From the NCBI RefSeq assembly GCF_000764305.2, contig NW_025944519.1, positions 62,001 to 126,000 on the forward strand: a stretch of 64,000 nt of DNA, given 5' to 3'. Positions 23,822 through 37,467 of the stretch are shown here, in pieces. This stretch comes from Hyalella azteca (taxonomy: Eukaryota; Arthropoda; Malacostraca; Amphipoda; Hyalellidae). The first letter of the stretch is position 1. The number at the start of each line of letters is the position of its first letter. Both the position numbers and the translations under genes were made by a program. Under the pieces are notes generated by a model. The model was not told where the DNA came from and searched no databases. It worked only from the letters and a program-made list of their open reading frames with translations.

Positions 23822-26800
23822 TACGTACTAACATATCACATAACACTTATGATAACCAGCATCAGACACCTCAACGCTCAACTGATCACTATTCACTAGC
23901 TGCAACCTGCAAGCGACACTTGCGCGATGCCACTCCTATGTCAAGCCTGGAGCCTGAACTGAGTCAACTCTGAGCAGAGCGAAAGATGACAATTTATTTT
24001 TACCCTCAAGCTTTTACCCTAAAACTGACCTTGACTGGTGTAATGCCTGAGGCAGTCGCCCACAGCCCGAGGCAGGTATTTGTTTAGGTAGTTGTAACTC
24101 GTATGTTCTATGTAAAGAAAATTCAAATGAATTGTAAATATTACTTTCAAGTTTTATCCTCATTACCTGTGAATTATATTTAAATAGCGATTTTCACTTT
24201 AGAGACCTTGATTCATGTTTCCCTTCTATTATTTTTTATTTTCTCGCGAAACTTTACCAGTGATGAAGTACCGTATTCGAGTTCAAAAGGTGTTTGAACT
24301 CCAATAGCCTATAAATCTACTACAGTCTCTAACTCATTTGGAGATGTTAAAACGACCACAATACTTAAATCAAATGCAACTGTGTAGGTAACGTTACCCA
24401 AATGACGTACAAATTTAATCACATGAAATTAAAAAGCTGTTTTTATCAGGTTCCACTCCAAAGGGTTCGTTAAGCCACTTTATTTCCGCATAGAAACGAA
24501 TATCATCTGCTAATATTTCATTTAATGCTATAATTTCATTTCCACAGACATAAGACCCAACATGAAAACTTAAATTACGTTCGAGTGTAATTGATACTCA
24601 TTCAGGCATCGCATGTGAACTATTGTAATATTTATGTTACGCGTTACGTTATTTGAGCCGTAAATGCCACAAAATTGGTCTATAAAGCTACACTAAATAC
24701 GAAGAATTGCCTAATTTACAAGTAATTCAAAACGGTTTGATCATATGCGACGTATGACGCGAGAATATGCAAAATAATGGGCATATTCTTCGGACCGCTG
24801 ACCCCCCTTTGTTCGAATCACATTATGACGAACATTGGACGCGACGTAGTGCAAAACAGCGGCCACTGTCTTCGGGCCGCTGACCAACCTTGTTCTATCG
24901 ACCATGTGATCGTATACCACTCCTACAAATGAGACACTAAAATTAACTCTTCGGTATTGGTTACAACGGCTTACGCGTATCAATGTGCTTCCAAAAACCA
25001 TGAAATTACTGATTGCTAGCTACTTACAAGATTAATTGTTGCTCAGAAATACGTTGTAGGATAATAAGAGCAGCAAGCGGTCGTTAACTATTCTTATTTG
25101 TAAGAGAAGGTGCCCATAAAGAAATTGCACAGAGAATCGCGAGTGTCGTCGTTGGGAGCCAACGGGTTGGATGCCAACACAACTTTGACACCAGCAAAGC
25201 TCTTACTTTACGAGCGTTGAATGTAGACATGAGATGGGATACGATGAGACTTGGAGTGTTACATGATTAGAGACTGAATGAACGCTGGAATTGACGAGTT
25301 ATGCATATAATGACGATGCGGCCAAGGCTCAACTCCTACAAGCTAAAACGACACGACACTAATACTTAACACATCTACTGCATCTAATAACAATAGTGAA
25401 TAAAATTAATGAACACAAAGGATATCGGTAGCGACAATAGCTATATTGATTATTTAACGTGTACGTCGGCCAGATGATCCTAGGTGTCGCGGACACACGT
25501 TCATACAAGCGAGTAGGAGCGTCGTCGTCTACAACTCTAGGGTAGTTATAAGAATACACAAAAAGCGATGCCTCATTCATCATGCTAAACATTTATCTTT
25601 TACTAGTATGTCTCGATGATGATCAGTTTATGTTAGGTGTTGATCAAAATTTCGCAGAGTGAGAAGGAAGAATGCGCACTTAAGATGACTAGCGCGCCCA
25701 CGACACGGTTCTCAGGTATCCATATTGGATGTTTTTAAAAGTGTTCCTTGCGGTCATTTTCGCTGGAACTCCAATCTACAGCTTTCGGATATAATTACAT
25801 CGCGCAAAACCTGTACTCGGTCACCAAAATAAGTAAGAAGATGCTGCCATGAACGAAACTTTTTTCAAAGACAACATGCGCACCAATTTCATGGAAAGAA
25901 TCGTGTCATAACATTTCCAGCGATCCCATGAACTTTAGCGCAGAGCCAGAGCAATTAATTCATAGTTATTTTTTCGTTTGCGTTAGGAAATTTTGAGAAC
26001 TAGTGCCTGCCCTGACGCTAATAATATGAGAAGAAAACTCAACACTCACGTTCACATAGAGCAATATACAAACACGTGTCATTTTGACTAATAAATAGAC
26101 GAAGCTGTACACAATGCAGATCAGAGTGATAATTCTAGAGCCTAAATCTAGACAAGTATAAGGATATAATTTACAATACATATTACAGATAGCTTCAAAG
26201 TAGCCGAATAACAAGGACACGCCGATTAATGTACAAGTAGCTAATCTAGTTGCCAGTTAACTATCCACATCATTAGAGGACACCATGAAATTTGGTCAGT
26301 TGAACCAGGGCGCTGGCCAAAGAAGCAATTTCTGTGCTTAACGACCTTCGGCAACTTAGCCCGAAGTATTAATTAAAATCATATTATTATTTGAAATAGG
26401 CAGAGATACCACAAAGAACTTGGAACAAATATCAATATAAAAGCTTGTAACGATAGTTTTGAACTGCGGACAAGTCGTATTCATCATTACAATTTAAATA
26501 AATACTGGAATCGAAGCGTAGGTTATACAGACAAATTCAACTGAAATATTTAAAATATTGTAACTGGAAATACGGCTTGCTTTCGAAAGCTGCCGTAATT
26601 ATCGTCCGAAGTCAGTTAAGTAAATATCATTAGGTATCCTAAACTCGACGTCATGATTCATGATGAAATGTCGATTAACGCGCAGTTCAACCAGGAGGTT
26701 CTAAGTTCTCACTCAACACGTCACGACCTCAACGTAGAGGATTTTAATTAGACAGCAGAACAAAATGCACATTGATGTTGGTAAGAACAATTCCTTCTTA

Positions 26801-28598
26801 GTTTCACAAGCCGGAGATATCGTCAAGAAGTCCAGTTCATCCCCAGCTCCGACATGAGCGAACACACAAATGGAGGCGGTAAGTTCGTTTAAAGCATCAG
26901 GATAAGGTAATGTCAATACATCTGGCACCGAGAATTTGACGCGATACAGTCAAAATGACGAAACCTATCTGTTTGTAAATGTTAATGTAAAGGTTTGAAT
27001 TATAAGAATAAATCTTGATCCGAAAATTGTCAATCAATCCATGCTCAAGGCTCCAACAAGATTTAGATTAATGAAACAAAAAATGCTAAGTAACTGTGAA
27101 AATTGTTCCAGAAATTTTGGACTCATGAAATGAGCAACTCTTAGTTGAAGCTTAGGAGTGAGCCAAAACTGTGCACATGGTAATAAAAGTAGGATTTATG
27201 AAAACGTGGACCATTCGATTCCACATAAAAGCAAACGGTATCAACTTGAGCTGAACTCGGCATTTGACAAAGAGGAGAACGGCGGACCGGATTACAATCT
27301 AGAAAAATCTGGATTCACTGCACCAACAAATCGTTCAGCAGGCAGAGTCGTACAAATCGCGAGGAATAAAATCTATAAATAGGTGACATTTAAAATAACA
27401 TTATTTTCGATTGATCAGCATTCGAATAAGCATACTCAATGTTTATAGTTAATACAAAGAGATTCCTCAAAATACACAGATCATATAGAAGGATATATCG
27501 ATTCCCTCGACAACATGTGGTGCCAGTTTAGTTTGGGAGCATTCCTGAAGCATCAAACAAAATACAGGAGGCGGGAATGGGCACAATGACTTAGTTCGTC
27601 ACTCATTATCATTGGAATAACGGTAACATTTCTGCAGACAGGTGCCAATGCCTGTTCTTCTAACGAGATATAAACAAAAATAACTTTCAATTAACATCAC
27701 CGTCAGCGCAACTATTCAATGAAACTGGTTAGTGGCAGACATCTTGAACGTAAATCTATACAATGACTTTCAATGAGCGCCGCGTGAGTCGTCCGGCAAC
27801 AAGACTCGCATCACGCACTTTAGCGTTAGGTTGATTTCAGCCAACTCGTTTCAAGTTTCTAGAGTATTAATAGGCTCAAAACGCGTACGAAGCGAAGGTC
27901 ATAAAACCCAAGTCATCAAAGGAAGTATCAGGATTAAAACATGACGTCTCTTACACCCCAGGAAACTATTAGCCTAACCTCAAAATAGACAGGTAATAAT
28001 AAAAAACACAGAAACGCATGATGTCAAACATTAAGAATGAGCTATTTCAACAAACTGTTCATTGAGTTACGAACTAAACAAAAATGCAACACAAAGCATA
28101 GCTCAATCAAGACATAGTGATTCAAAATTGTCAAAAAGAACATTCACTTGGTACATGTTTAGTTAACATAGTCCGAACCATCATTTATGGCACGTAGTAT
28201 AAATCAATCGCAGTAGAAGTAATCCCCGACTAAGTGCGATTTACCAAGGGTGTCAGTATTTGACTTGCAGACCGACATTGTGACTTGTTCGTGCCAAGTC
28301 ACGGTAAACTGACTAATTTTGTTTTGCATTACAAGACTCTAGTTTGAAACGTAAACAGTATTAAACCTAAAATTTACTGGCTATTGACGAGAGATCATTC
28401 CTTCAACACTGAATAAATGAGTGTTAACTGCGTAAGGAATTTGGAACGGTGTCCATTCTGAACTCCCAAGACTTGTATCTAAGCTAATCTCATTTTTATG
28501 AAAGCTCCATGGAAAGAAGTAAGAATTTTAATCAATGCAACTTTGTATATGAATTACAAATTTCCTGCAGAATTGAGGGGCCTCGCTAACCAAGATCC
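23822..28598. other. Spacer between PEDS1 5' end and KDM4 3' end
   Basis: Contains the presumed PEDS1 promoter on its left and the KDM4 3'UTR on its right. The two genes lie in tandem on the minus strand, so this is a head-to-tail gap. Open frames such as 27158-27382 are short, lack motifs and were not accepted. No transposon ends were recognised, in contrast to the neighbouring regions. Confidence 0.5.
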
Positions 28599-31500
28599 TC
28601 ATCTCGGGTTGAGGAAGGAGTTCTGTGAGAGATTGTGATGGTGAGCCATGGCAGGCGAGGATGTGGAGGCAGAATGTGGCAGCAGGTGGGAGAGATTCAT
28701 ACTGGTGGCGTTGAGGTGGGACAGACTTGCATGGTGACTCACCATATTACTCGGGTCGACATTTAGGGATGAGTTGAGGAGAGGAGCCATAGACGAATAT
28801 ACGCTAGCCTGTTGCAAGGCCGCTGCGTGAGGAGTCATCATGTTTATACCTGATGACATCCTGTGAGCTGGTGGAGGCAACATATGAGACAAATGCTCCA
28901 TGTGAGACGCTGAGCTGTGGCCCATCAAACTTGATGTGTCCATATGTGCTGGCAGAGGGAGCGATGCCAGTAGCAGGCTTGGGTCGGTATTGTGTGAAGA
29001 GGCGGAGCTCTTATACGAAGATTTTCTTTGAGAAGAACAGCTGCTCGATGATTTTTTTGCATAGGTTGCAGCATGCGCCGCGACAGCCGTGTCAGCAACA
29101 CCTGATGACTGGAGGAGGTTGCCCATTGGAGAAGAATAGAGAGCGCTGGCTACTTGGCTTGGAGAGGAGTGCTTTGACGAGACCACCTGCAGGTTTGCTA
29201 AGGAGTTACTGTTGACATAGCTCTGCTCGAAAGGAGAAGCGATACTTGCCATGGAATCGCTTGGTGTGTACAACAGCTGCTGTTCAACGAGCAGTCGGGC
29301 GTGTGTGCTGGTTTGAGGCATGGACGGAAGGAGTGATGATTGGCAGCTAGACACAACTGATTGATACATTTGATCAGTTGATGGTAGTGACATAGACACC
29401 GACACAGACGCATTGTCTTGCGTATTTGGTGAAGCATGAACGCCAGAGTGAGAGGAGAGCGCAAGAGGCATAGCGTTTGACTGCATTTGATTGTGCTGGG
29501 CAATTGCGTGTAGTTCCATATGCTGTAGTGACTCATTTGCAGCCATGATGCTGGCAGCATTGGTTAGAGGTGCCTGCATTACAGGTGACTGGGCAGGCGT
29601 TGACACCAGATGACCCACAGACCCACTAGTCTGGTACAACGGGGCTGAATGGCCTGGGGATTGTCCAGATGCAGGTCCTTGGCTAACGTACTGTGGGGAC
29701 ATGCTGGACTGCAGAGGAGAATGTGAGCTGTGCTGCACCCTTTGCAACGGTGAGGAATGAGTGGTAACGTGTCCGGGAGACATCGTGCAATTGGCTAATA
29801 CGGAAGGTGAATGCGTACCAGACTGTACCGCGAGTGCCGGAGAACCCATATCACTTCTGGCCATCTGTGCTGGAGAAAGAGTGCCATTCTGCATCATCTG
29901 TACCGGCGAACCTGATGCGTTCTGCACCAGATGAGCAGGCGAGCCAACTCCAGTGTGATGCCTTTGTGCAGGTGAGCCTACGTTTGTATGCATCATTGCC
30001 ATTGGAGAGCCTGTTCCAGTCTGGACGAGTTGTAGGGGCGACGCACCATTCGTTTGTGAGGCTTGGAAGGGCGAAGTGACAGCCGTTGCGGCTTGTAGAG
30101 GTGACGTCACCGTACCAGATAATTCATGCTGAGCTGAATGCAGCTGGCTGCCATAATGCCCTACTGCCTGCTGCTCGGTCACAGCGCCGTTTGATTGATA
30201 GGCCATGATTGGCGACTGTGCACCAACAGGACTATGCATAACGGACTGTATGTGTCCAGAAACATTTGACTGTTCCGAGTATACGCAAGTATTGGGAGGC
30301 AAGAGCTCACTGTTCAGGACGGACGCGCTTGTGGTCGAGGTGCAGGCCGTATCCTGATTGCATGATGTCACCTGTACTGGAGCTGGTAATGTAACACTTC
30401 CCGAGGGCTGACAGGTACCAGAAGCTGAAGGGCTGATTGTATTCGTGTTATCACAATTGTTATTATTGATTATTTCTTTATCACTTTCGTCACTAATATT
30501 GGATTTCGCACCATTACACTGATCAGAGACAGTAGTAAGGTCTTTATTTCGGTCTTCAGAAATATTTTTTCTGGGAGATTCCTTGGTTAAAGTACTGTCA
30601 GAATCATTGTCTGGTGTTGTTTTCGAATCATCTGATCCATCATCTTCAACATTTTCGCCCGTTTTGCGCACGATTACCTCGTTAGACTCGTCAGCGTCAT
30701 CGAGAACTATCTCTTCCGTTTTGCCCCCGTTGCTTTGCTTGACTGGACTCCTATTACACTCCTTGCCTTTAGGAGGAGAATGTTGTTTTTTGCTGACGTT
30801 GCCATTTTTGACATTGAGATTGAAACTTTTAGCAGGTCCTTCATCAAGTAAAATTTGAGGTTCGAGCAAATGTTTGATGGCATTGAGATCTTCATCCTCC
30901 TCCTCAATCTCCTCAATGGGCACCGCAATAGGAGCCGACATGGTCTGCGGACGACCAAACGCAGGTCGTCCTCGGTTACCTGAATAGGTGACACCATTGA
31001 AAAGCTGGTTTACCATTGGAACATTCCTACCATTCAAAGTCATTCCGCGTCCACCTCGCTGGACATGATTGTATCCCCTCGCGCCATTTTGTCCCATACT
31101 GAAATTTCCACCTCGTTGGTTGTGGTTGTAACCACGACTACCATTGGGCCTCACGCCTAGACCAGACTTTGCAGAGGAGCTAATGAGGGGACTGGCCGTG
31201 TACTGCGGAATCACGTTACCTCTGATCGCTCCACCTCGGCCTCCGCGCGCTATGTTACCACCATGCGGAGATGCATACTGTACCACAACTGACGATGAGA
31301 GCTTTACCACACCGTGTGAACCGATCACACCTCCCCCTCTACCTCCTCTGTTCGAAGCAATGGCGTGGGCAACAAGCTTATTGGTAGAAGCGATGGGACT
31401 AGCCCTAGGAGGAGGCAAGATCACGCCACCTCGCCCTACTTTGCTCGCCGGACCTGCTCCTCTAGCAGGAGGGTTTGAGGGCTTTGACAATACGGCTGCA

Positions 31501-31825
31501 GTGATCGTCGTGCCTGATTGTTGTAGACGCTTGAGAAGTTCAGCATTTGGGTCCACAGTTGGCTTGATGCGCCGCACAGTAATGGACGCTGGTAAGGACT
31601 TCTTTATTGTTGCCAAATTTTTGGTGTTAATTACCCGGTGCTTGACCGCTTCAGACATCACCATGGGTGACGGGACAGCAACTGTAGTCTGGCTCTGCTT
31701 CAACGTCGCCAACCGAACAGAAGCTGCCATTCTCTTGCGTTTAGCAGCATTACCGCCACCAGACATGCTTCGTTTGGATACTTTGGGCATATCGTCAGGG
31801 TCAGGTTCGGGAGTTCGGCCAGAAT
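28599..31825 (-). CDS. Kdm4: KDM4 terminal exon: RGG/SP/Ser-rich disordered tail
   Basis: One exon of 3227 bases adds about 1074 residues. It begins after acceptor TCTGGTCACCAG; the leading AT completes the codon opened by the T left from exon 7 (GTGAGT donor), giving Tyr430. In order: a basic patch [15 protein letters not shown] (likely nuclear signal); RGG boxes between about 31450 and 30950 ([21 protein letters not shown]); an acidic stretch EEIEEEDED; Asp/Asn/Ser-rich sequence; an array of GSP repeats (29800-30115); then Ser/His/Met-rich sequence to the stop. There is no folded domain I recognise. A separate gene starting at ATG 31790 is the alternative, but the phase match and upstream coding sequence argue for fusion to the catalytic part. 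Confidence 0.85.
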
Positions 31826-34800
31826 CTGGTGACCAGAAAATTGGTTAACAAACCTAAAACTAACACATAAACGAAGTAAATTTTTTTAAATACTTGAGTA
31901 AAATCTGGTGAAAAGTTTAAAACCAATATTTAATACCTGGGTTTCACTATCAGAAGGGTTTAAATAAAATTTTTGAACAATTTTCCTCACAGTTTTTTAT
32001 CCATAATACTAGCAATCAGACCCCTGAAATTTTTTCCACACCGTCTTGTAGAACTTATAATGCCGTAGGTATAAATAATGGGTCTCAAATATTGGACATG
32101 AAGATCAATGCAGACTATGCCAACACACATGCTCTTAACTAAAAGTTAGGCTTATTTTTCAGCAGAGATGACGATCTCGGGAGGTAGAGTCCATCATTGT
32201 AGAAGTTATTAAAAATAAGAGAAAATTACGTGCTCGGATCATTTGCAAAAATTACAAAAATCTACAAAATTACAAGCTCAGCTTGAACTACTATGATGAC
32301 TTCATTTTAACCAAAAGAAAAATTCTCTAATATCAGAACGATAATGGAAAGTAACAACTTGTACAAGGCGAGCCAAAAGTCACTGACCCTTTTTATTTTT
32401 TACATCTTTTTATTTTTCAATATTTATTATTTTCTTAATATTTTTGTCAGATGCTGGAAATTAACTATGGATAAATTCAATACCGTTCAACGTACACAAT
32501 ACTTGCAAAATTTTACAATCAAAATCAAGGCTCAATAATTCAAACCCAAAGAGCTCATTGAAAGCATTAATGTGAGAGATGCCAACATGCTGCACTCTTA
32601 AGGCAAACATCACTAGAGAAATAAGCCCAGAAACTTTGGAAACAGTTATCGCAGAGGTAATCAAAAGAGCATCAATTTGTGAAGCAGAAAATGGAAGGCA
32701 TATGCAGGATTTTATTTTGCACACATAGCGATGACGTTAGCAAAGCTTACCAAGAGTTAATTTTGTGATAAGAATTAAATCAAATTTATGATAGAAAATC
32801 AATTTTCATTGCTTCGACTTTATGATACCAAAATTTCATGCAGGTAACTGTTAACATAAAAGTTATTTAAAATTGAAATGATTCAGTAACTTTTGACCCA
32901 CCCTGTACTGCTGTACATCTCCAAGTCAATAACTTAAGTATATTTAGAAATACAATAATTAAATGAATTTGCAGGCGATATTTTTAGCACATTTTCTCAT
33001 TTATGAAAAAAAAATGCACTATTGTGCTCGCCATGTCGTCTGTCCGTCCGTGACTTCATGTTTTCGTCGATGAGAAAATGCGCTCTCTGTCACTCACTGC
33101 AGTGAGTACTGAGTTATATTTTTGATACTTTTCCTAGGGAAATCTAATAATGAATTTATTTCTTAATAACAGATGAATAGATCGTTATGTTTCATCTTTT
33201 GGCCAAAATTAATCAATTCTGAATGAAACTGTATACAGATCAGATAGCAGAAAATGAGATCATTTTGCTGATGGCAAAATGTTATGCTTCTCATTGTTAA
33301 TTAAACTTATGGACTTGATCACAATATATATACAGGAAAAGTTAAGTGTTTTTTTACATTTTTTGTATGTGATTATTAAAGAACAGGAACGACCTGATGA
33401 TATTTACTAATATATTTTAGGTTTAGTCAGATCAGTATTTTTTTACCCGTGTATATAATTAACTATAACTATAAGCTATGGGGTTACTTTGTAATTTTAT
33501 TCAATAACTATAATTGATCCCAAAAACTGACTAGCCCAGTATGTCGCTAGAATATTTGATCCGCGCCAATCTGCCAAATTTTTCTACATAGGTACTGTTG
33601 ATGTATTGAACTAAGACAAGATGCTTCAGCACCATAAACCTGAATAATATCATGTATCCAAGACTGAGTGCTGAACTCACATGACTCGCCCGCCTTGGCG
33701 TAGATATCATCAAGGACCTGCGTGAGTTCCTCGTCAGCCACATCACCCGTGAGCAGAAGTTCCTCAGCTGTGTCACCAGGCGCGAGCTGCTTGCTCTGGT
33801 GCACAGGGTGGCGCTTCAACTTCTTACAGCCTGACGATCCTGACGAGTTGAGCAGCTGCTCCAGCTCAGGGGGGTCCAGAGAGTTGCTGCAAGTACGTTA
33901 CACTCAGTAATGAAGGGCACATAATAATAAATTATAACTAAGAGCGGCAGCAGGTTTAAAAATAAGATGAGTAGGATAGGTACTAATTTGAACAATTTAT
34001 AAAACTCCAAATTTGTTTTAGATTTCTGATAACTGTTCAGAAGAACTAGTGCAACACGAATGAATAGAAATGTGCTTAGGCACTACAATGATTGTTTAAA
34101 TAGTAATTGAAACGCAATTTGAAATGACTAAACACTTAAGACCAATGTTATATGCAAGTCTGACTTTTTGTTGCATAAAATATCAGATATGGAAGGCTGC
34201 ACGGCCACCGAGGAGCGTGTCGGGTCTTGAGGACACTGGGCGACGTCTTTGCCAGCTATCCACAGGTCATAACGGTCGGGCTGGAAACGCTTCACGAACG
34301 TGTCCATGCTGATTTTCACCATGTCGCTCCTGAAGAACATTCAAATTTTTTATGCATATGGCAATATATTTATATGAATAGCTTATTTTACCACAAAACT
34401 GGTTCAAAACATACTAAATTACAAAATTTCAAATTTCGTTGTGACTTCATTTGCCTCGCAACATATTTGTATCACTGATACAAATATGTATAAAATATAA
34501 TTACTCAATAAATTATCAACTTGATGATGTAAAAGTTTTTATTTTACATTATCGTTCTGATATTAAAGAGTTTTTCTTTCAATTGGGGACACTTTAAAAA
34601 GTAGAAACAGCAGGTAATTCGAACCTTGAAATATCAAGTAATTTCTCTTCACAATTATTTAGGAAAATATTTTCCATTTCACACAAACAGAAGGCAAACC
34701 AATCCCAAATAACATTGAAATGAAATAAAAATTATTTCAAATAAAACTTAATGTTGCATATACTTAGAAAGATGATTATGACAATTTAGTAACAAAACTA

Positions 34801-37276
34801 GGACCAACATATGCCTCAGGAGAAAAAACATGGAACGCTTTGAACTTTTGGAACTGAAATATCTCAAGTCATAGAGTCAGAAACAACAAGCAGTTTACAC
34901 TCGGTTACATTGCTAGAGAACCCCACAACTAAACTTCAAACTAATGTGCTGACAAAAAAAAAAGTTTCTTGTCTAATAGATGCAGAAGAAATTCAATTCT
35001 TGCAACAAGAAATTTTTCACAATAATGTGTGGAAGTGGACACCAGTTAAAAAGTAACTGAACAGGGAGGAAGCGAAGTCTCACAACATACCGACACTGGC
35101 ATTGTGTAGCGTGCTTGCCGTACTCTACCCAGCGAGGCATGGCAAAATTTGTAGACTCAGCACAGTTGAATCCATGGTTGAAACCCGCGTGGTAGCCGTA
35201 CGGGAACGTGATCATGATCTCTCCTGCCTCTTGTGTGATCTGGAGGCATGAAATAGATTGAAAGAGAAGGTAAAACTCCTGTATCACGTGGGTTGTGCAT
35301 ACATTAATGCTCGACATTGCAACTTTATGGCAGTGATGCCTTAGCAAGTAGTGGCTGCACTAATCATAAAGCATTCTAGGAAATTTCATTAACTCCGGTA
35401 CAAAGCACGTGTTGTAATTTTTGCATTAATACATTTCACTTGGTGCCCAAGGGTATAGGGTTAACAAAACAAATTCTTAACAAGTAATTGTTGCTGACAC
35501 GTTCTTCTACAACAGCTAACCTTATTAAAGGGAATGCTGTACTGTTTGAGGATCTGAGGTGATATGAGGCTCATCTTATGACGAAGGTAGGCAGGGCAGG
35601 CCTTGAAGCTGCTAGGGAAATAGCCATTAGCTAGTCTCTCCAACCGGCGCCCGTGTTCAGGAGGAATAACATACCATGTCTTGGGAGCCCCGAAGTGCAG
35701 ATAATTGATACTGTAACACATATATAACGCCATAAAAATTTCATTAATCCAGTGTACAAGAATTTATAAAGTGCCTAGCGAATAACCAAGATCTATGCAA
35801 ATCAAGAAACTGGTGAAAAATCCCTACAATTCACAACCAGCACAAGATTTCATTTCCATCATCTAGGTTTGAATTTATTCTGGAACATATTTCATTAGAA
35901 ACCCTGTAGCACTTTAATTTTTGGTGCAATGAGAGCATATTATATGTGCCTTACTCTCAACAGATAAACTGCCCTACAAACAACACTTTAGGTAACAGGG
36001 AAATCAAAATGGTACGTGAAGAATTCATCCAAAACATCAAGACTAGTGAATAAAACCAATATTTGACTAGCATAACGTAACAAAACATTTGACACAGGTT
36101 TTCTGAGTATGAAACTGGTGAGTATGAGGAAATTCTTCAATGTAGAGTACTCCAACTAAATTATCTAAGGCTACAGTGCAGGAAGCCCAGCATTTGATCT
36201 ATCAATAGTACCAAGAATTTGTATTACCTATACAAATCCATATCCTCGGTGTGCCATGCAAATGTTGTCTTCCACATGCCAAAATAGAGATAGGCTGTGT
36301 TGACACCTTCAATGCTGATGCCATAGTCTTCATTCACATAGTCCAAAATTGTACCAAGACAGTTTATGTTCCATACCTGCACAAAATAGAAGGTTAGAAG
36401 CAAAGCAGATCTCTGAGAACTAAATAGTTAATGATTAAAAATTTTCATGAATGGTACACAGATGTAAAAACACCAACACATACCTTCAAATCTGGGTCTG
36501 TTATGGTCCCAGATACATCAGCCCCATAGATGGGTGACACATAGGTAACATTCTTCCAATATTTTCTCTCCAGATCTTCATGGTCATCATGTTTTGGGGG
36601 CTTGTACCGATCACTTTCAGCCAGTTTTTTGAACTCCTGAACAGTCATGGCTTTCTTCTGTATGTTGATCTGTTGGTAAATTCCTTGTTTTCCAGTGACA
36701 ACCTGGCAGATGGGTGCTGGTATGATAATGTCAATGTCTTTGACATCATAGCCAGCCTTTCGGGGCACATACTCGGGAGGTGGGATTATCTGTGAATCAC
36801 AATAAACACTTTAGTAATAAATAAAATTGGAAGATTTCTTCTAGTGAATGAAATCAAAGAATCCAAATCTTCACTAGTTTGAAATTATTACACTGAGACA
36901 TTTATTTTTTTGCCAAATTTTTTACCTAATCCTTACCTTACCTTTTACCTAAGTGTTAACTCTAATTTCACAATTCAAAAGAAGTACCTATAACCATGAG
37001 AAAATGGTAAAAATTTTATCAACTGTGTGTCAAGTATATATATCAAATTTGTAATAATCATATTTGTCAGTATGAATATCAAGACAGAATTTGGAACAAA
37101 AAATTAATGTGAAGGTAAAATTATCAATGATATACAAATTTCAAACATCTTACTTTTGCCAGGCCAATTTTATGGGCACCTTGACTTTCAATATATTCAA
37201 TATACTTGGTAAAATCTTTAAATTCATCCCAGGTGGGACGAAATACCATTATTTTCTGCTGGGTTGTGGCTGACAT
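28599..37276 (-). CDS. Kdm4: KDM4-family JmjC histone lysine demethylase, 8 exons
   Basis: Exons (minus): 37276-37154, 36789-36484, 36376-36228, 35710-35521, 35239-35091, 34329-34165, 33886-33681, 31825-28599. Phases agree throughout, giving about 1504 residues. KDM4 enzymes remove methyl groups from H3K9/H3K36 in the nucleus using Fe(II) and 2-oxoglutarate. JmjN lies at about 9-51 and JmjC at about 139-305. Fe ligands His185, Glu187 (WHTED) and His273 (GYHAGFNHG), 2-oxoglutarate contacts Tyr129, Asn195 and Lys203, and zinc ligands Cys231, His237, Cys303 and Cys305 are all present, each three positions below human KDM4A. The enzyme therefore looks active. No PHD or Tudor domains are seen; a long disordered tail replaces them. 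The ATG at 37276 lies 24 bases into its exon (acceptor at 37301-37303), in good context, so a 5' non-coding exon is likely upstream. Least certain is the exon 6 donor at 34165 (AA|GTCAGA), chosen because it is the only suitable phase-2 site. Confidence 0.93.
29800..30115 (-). repeat. Degenerate ~11-residue SP repeats within KDM4 tail
   Basis: About nine tandem units of roughly 33 bases encode variations on (T/N)G-GSP(A/M)Q-MQ, for example [33 protein letters not shown] and [11 protein letters not shown]. Each has one Ser-Pro, so the array offers many candidate proline-directed kinase sites. Confidence 0.8.
32364..32905. mobile_element. Tc1/mariner-like non-autonomous element in KDM4 intron 7
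   Basis: Flanked by TA, with imperfect inverted ends CAAGGCGAGCCAAAAGTCAC and CAGGGTGGGTCAAAAGTTAC (reversed). The 542-bp body has no intact transposase. End sequence, target and size fit a decayed mariner-superfamily element. Confidence 0.65.
32982..33123 (+). repeat. Dispersed repeat with 16-bp palindrome, copy 2
   Basis: Same organisation as 9046-9175: an ATTTTCTC start, TGCACTATTGTGCTCGCCAT, an inverted GAGAAAATGCGC, and the terminal palindrome ACTCACTGCAGTGAGT. It lies in KDM4 intron 7 next to a mariner-like element. Confidence 0.8.
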
Positions 37277-37387
37277 GTTGGTGAAAGATGGCAAAGTTAT
37301 CTGAAAAAAAAAAAACATTAAAGAGATTGAGTGAATATTATTACCATAGCTAGTATGGAAGCCAGTTCTGAGACATAGAATAGAGAT

Positions 37388-37467
37388 CATGCATAACATA
37401 GCTGACATGTATTCAACAGGCTAGAAGACATGCATAACATAGCTGACATGTATTCAACAGGCTAGAA
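37388..37467 (+). repeat. 41-bp tandem duplication upstream of KDM4
   Basis: Two near-identical 41-bp units starting CATGCATAACATAGCTGACA, ending about 20 bases before the first family B terminus. Possibly a relic of slippage. No function is visible. Confidence 0.75.

Noticed and set aside
27158..27382. 74-codon hydrophilic frame on the plus strand
   Set aside because: Isolated between PEDS1 and KDM4, with no motif and no splice context; within chance length.
31144..31848. 234-codon open frame on the plus strand, Pro/Leu/Ala-rich
   Set aside because: It lies entirely opposite the KDM4 RGG-rich exon and mirrors its codon bias. The minus-strand reading has phase-matched splicing and a coherent protein.
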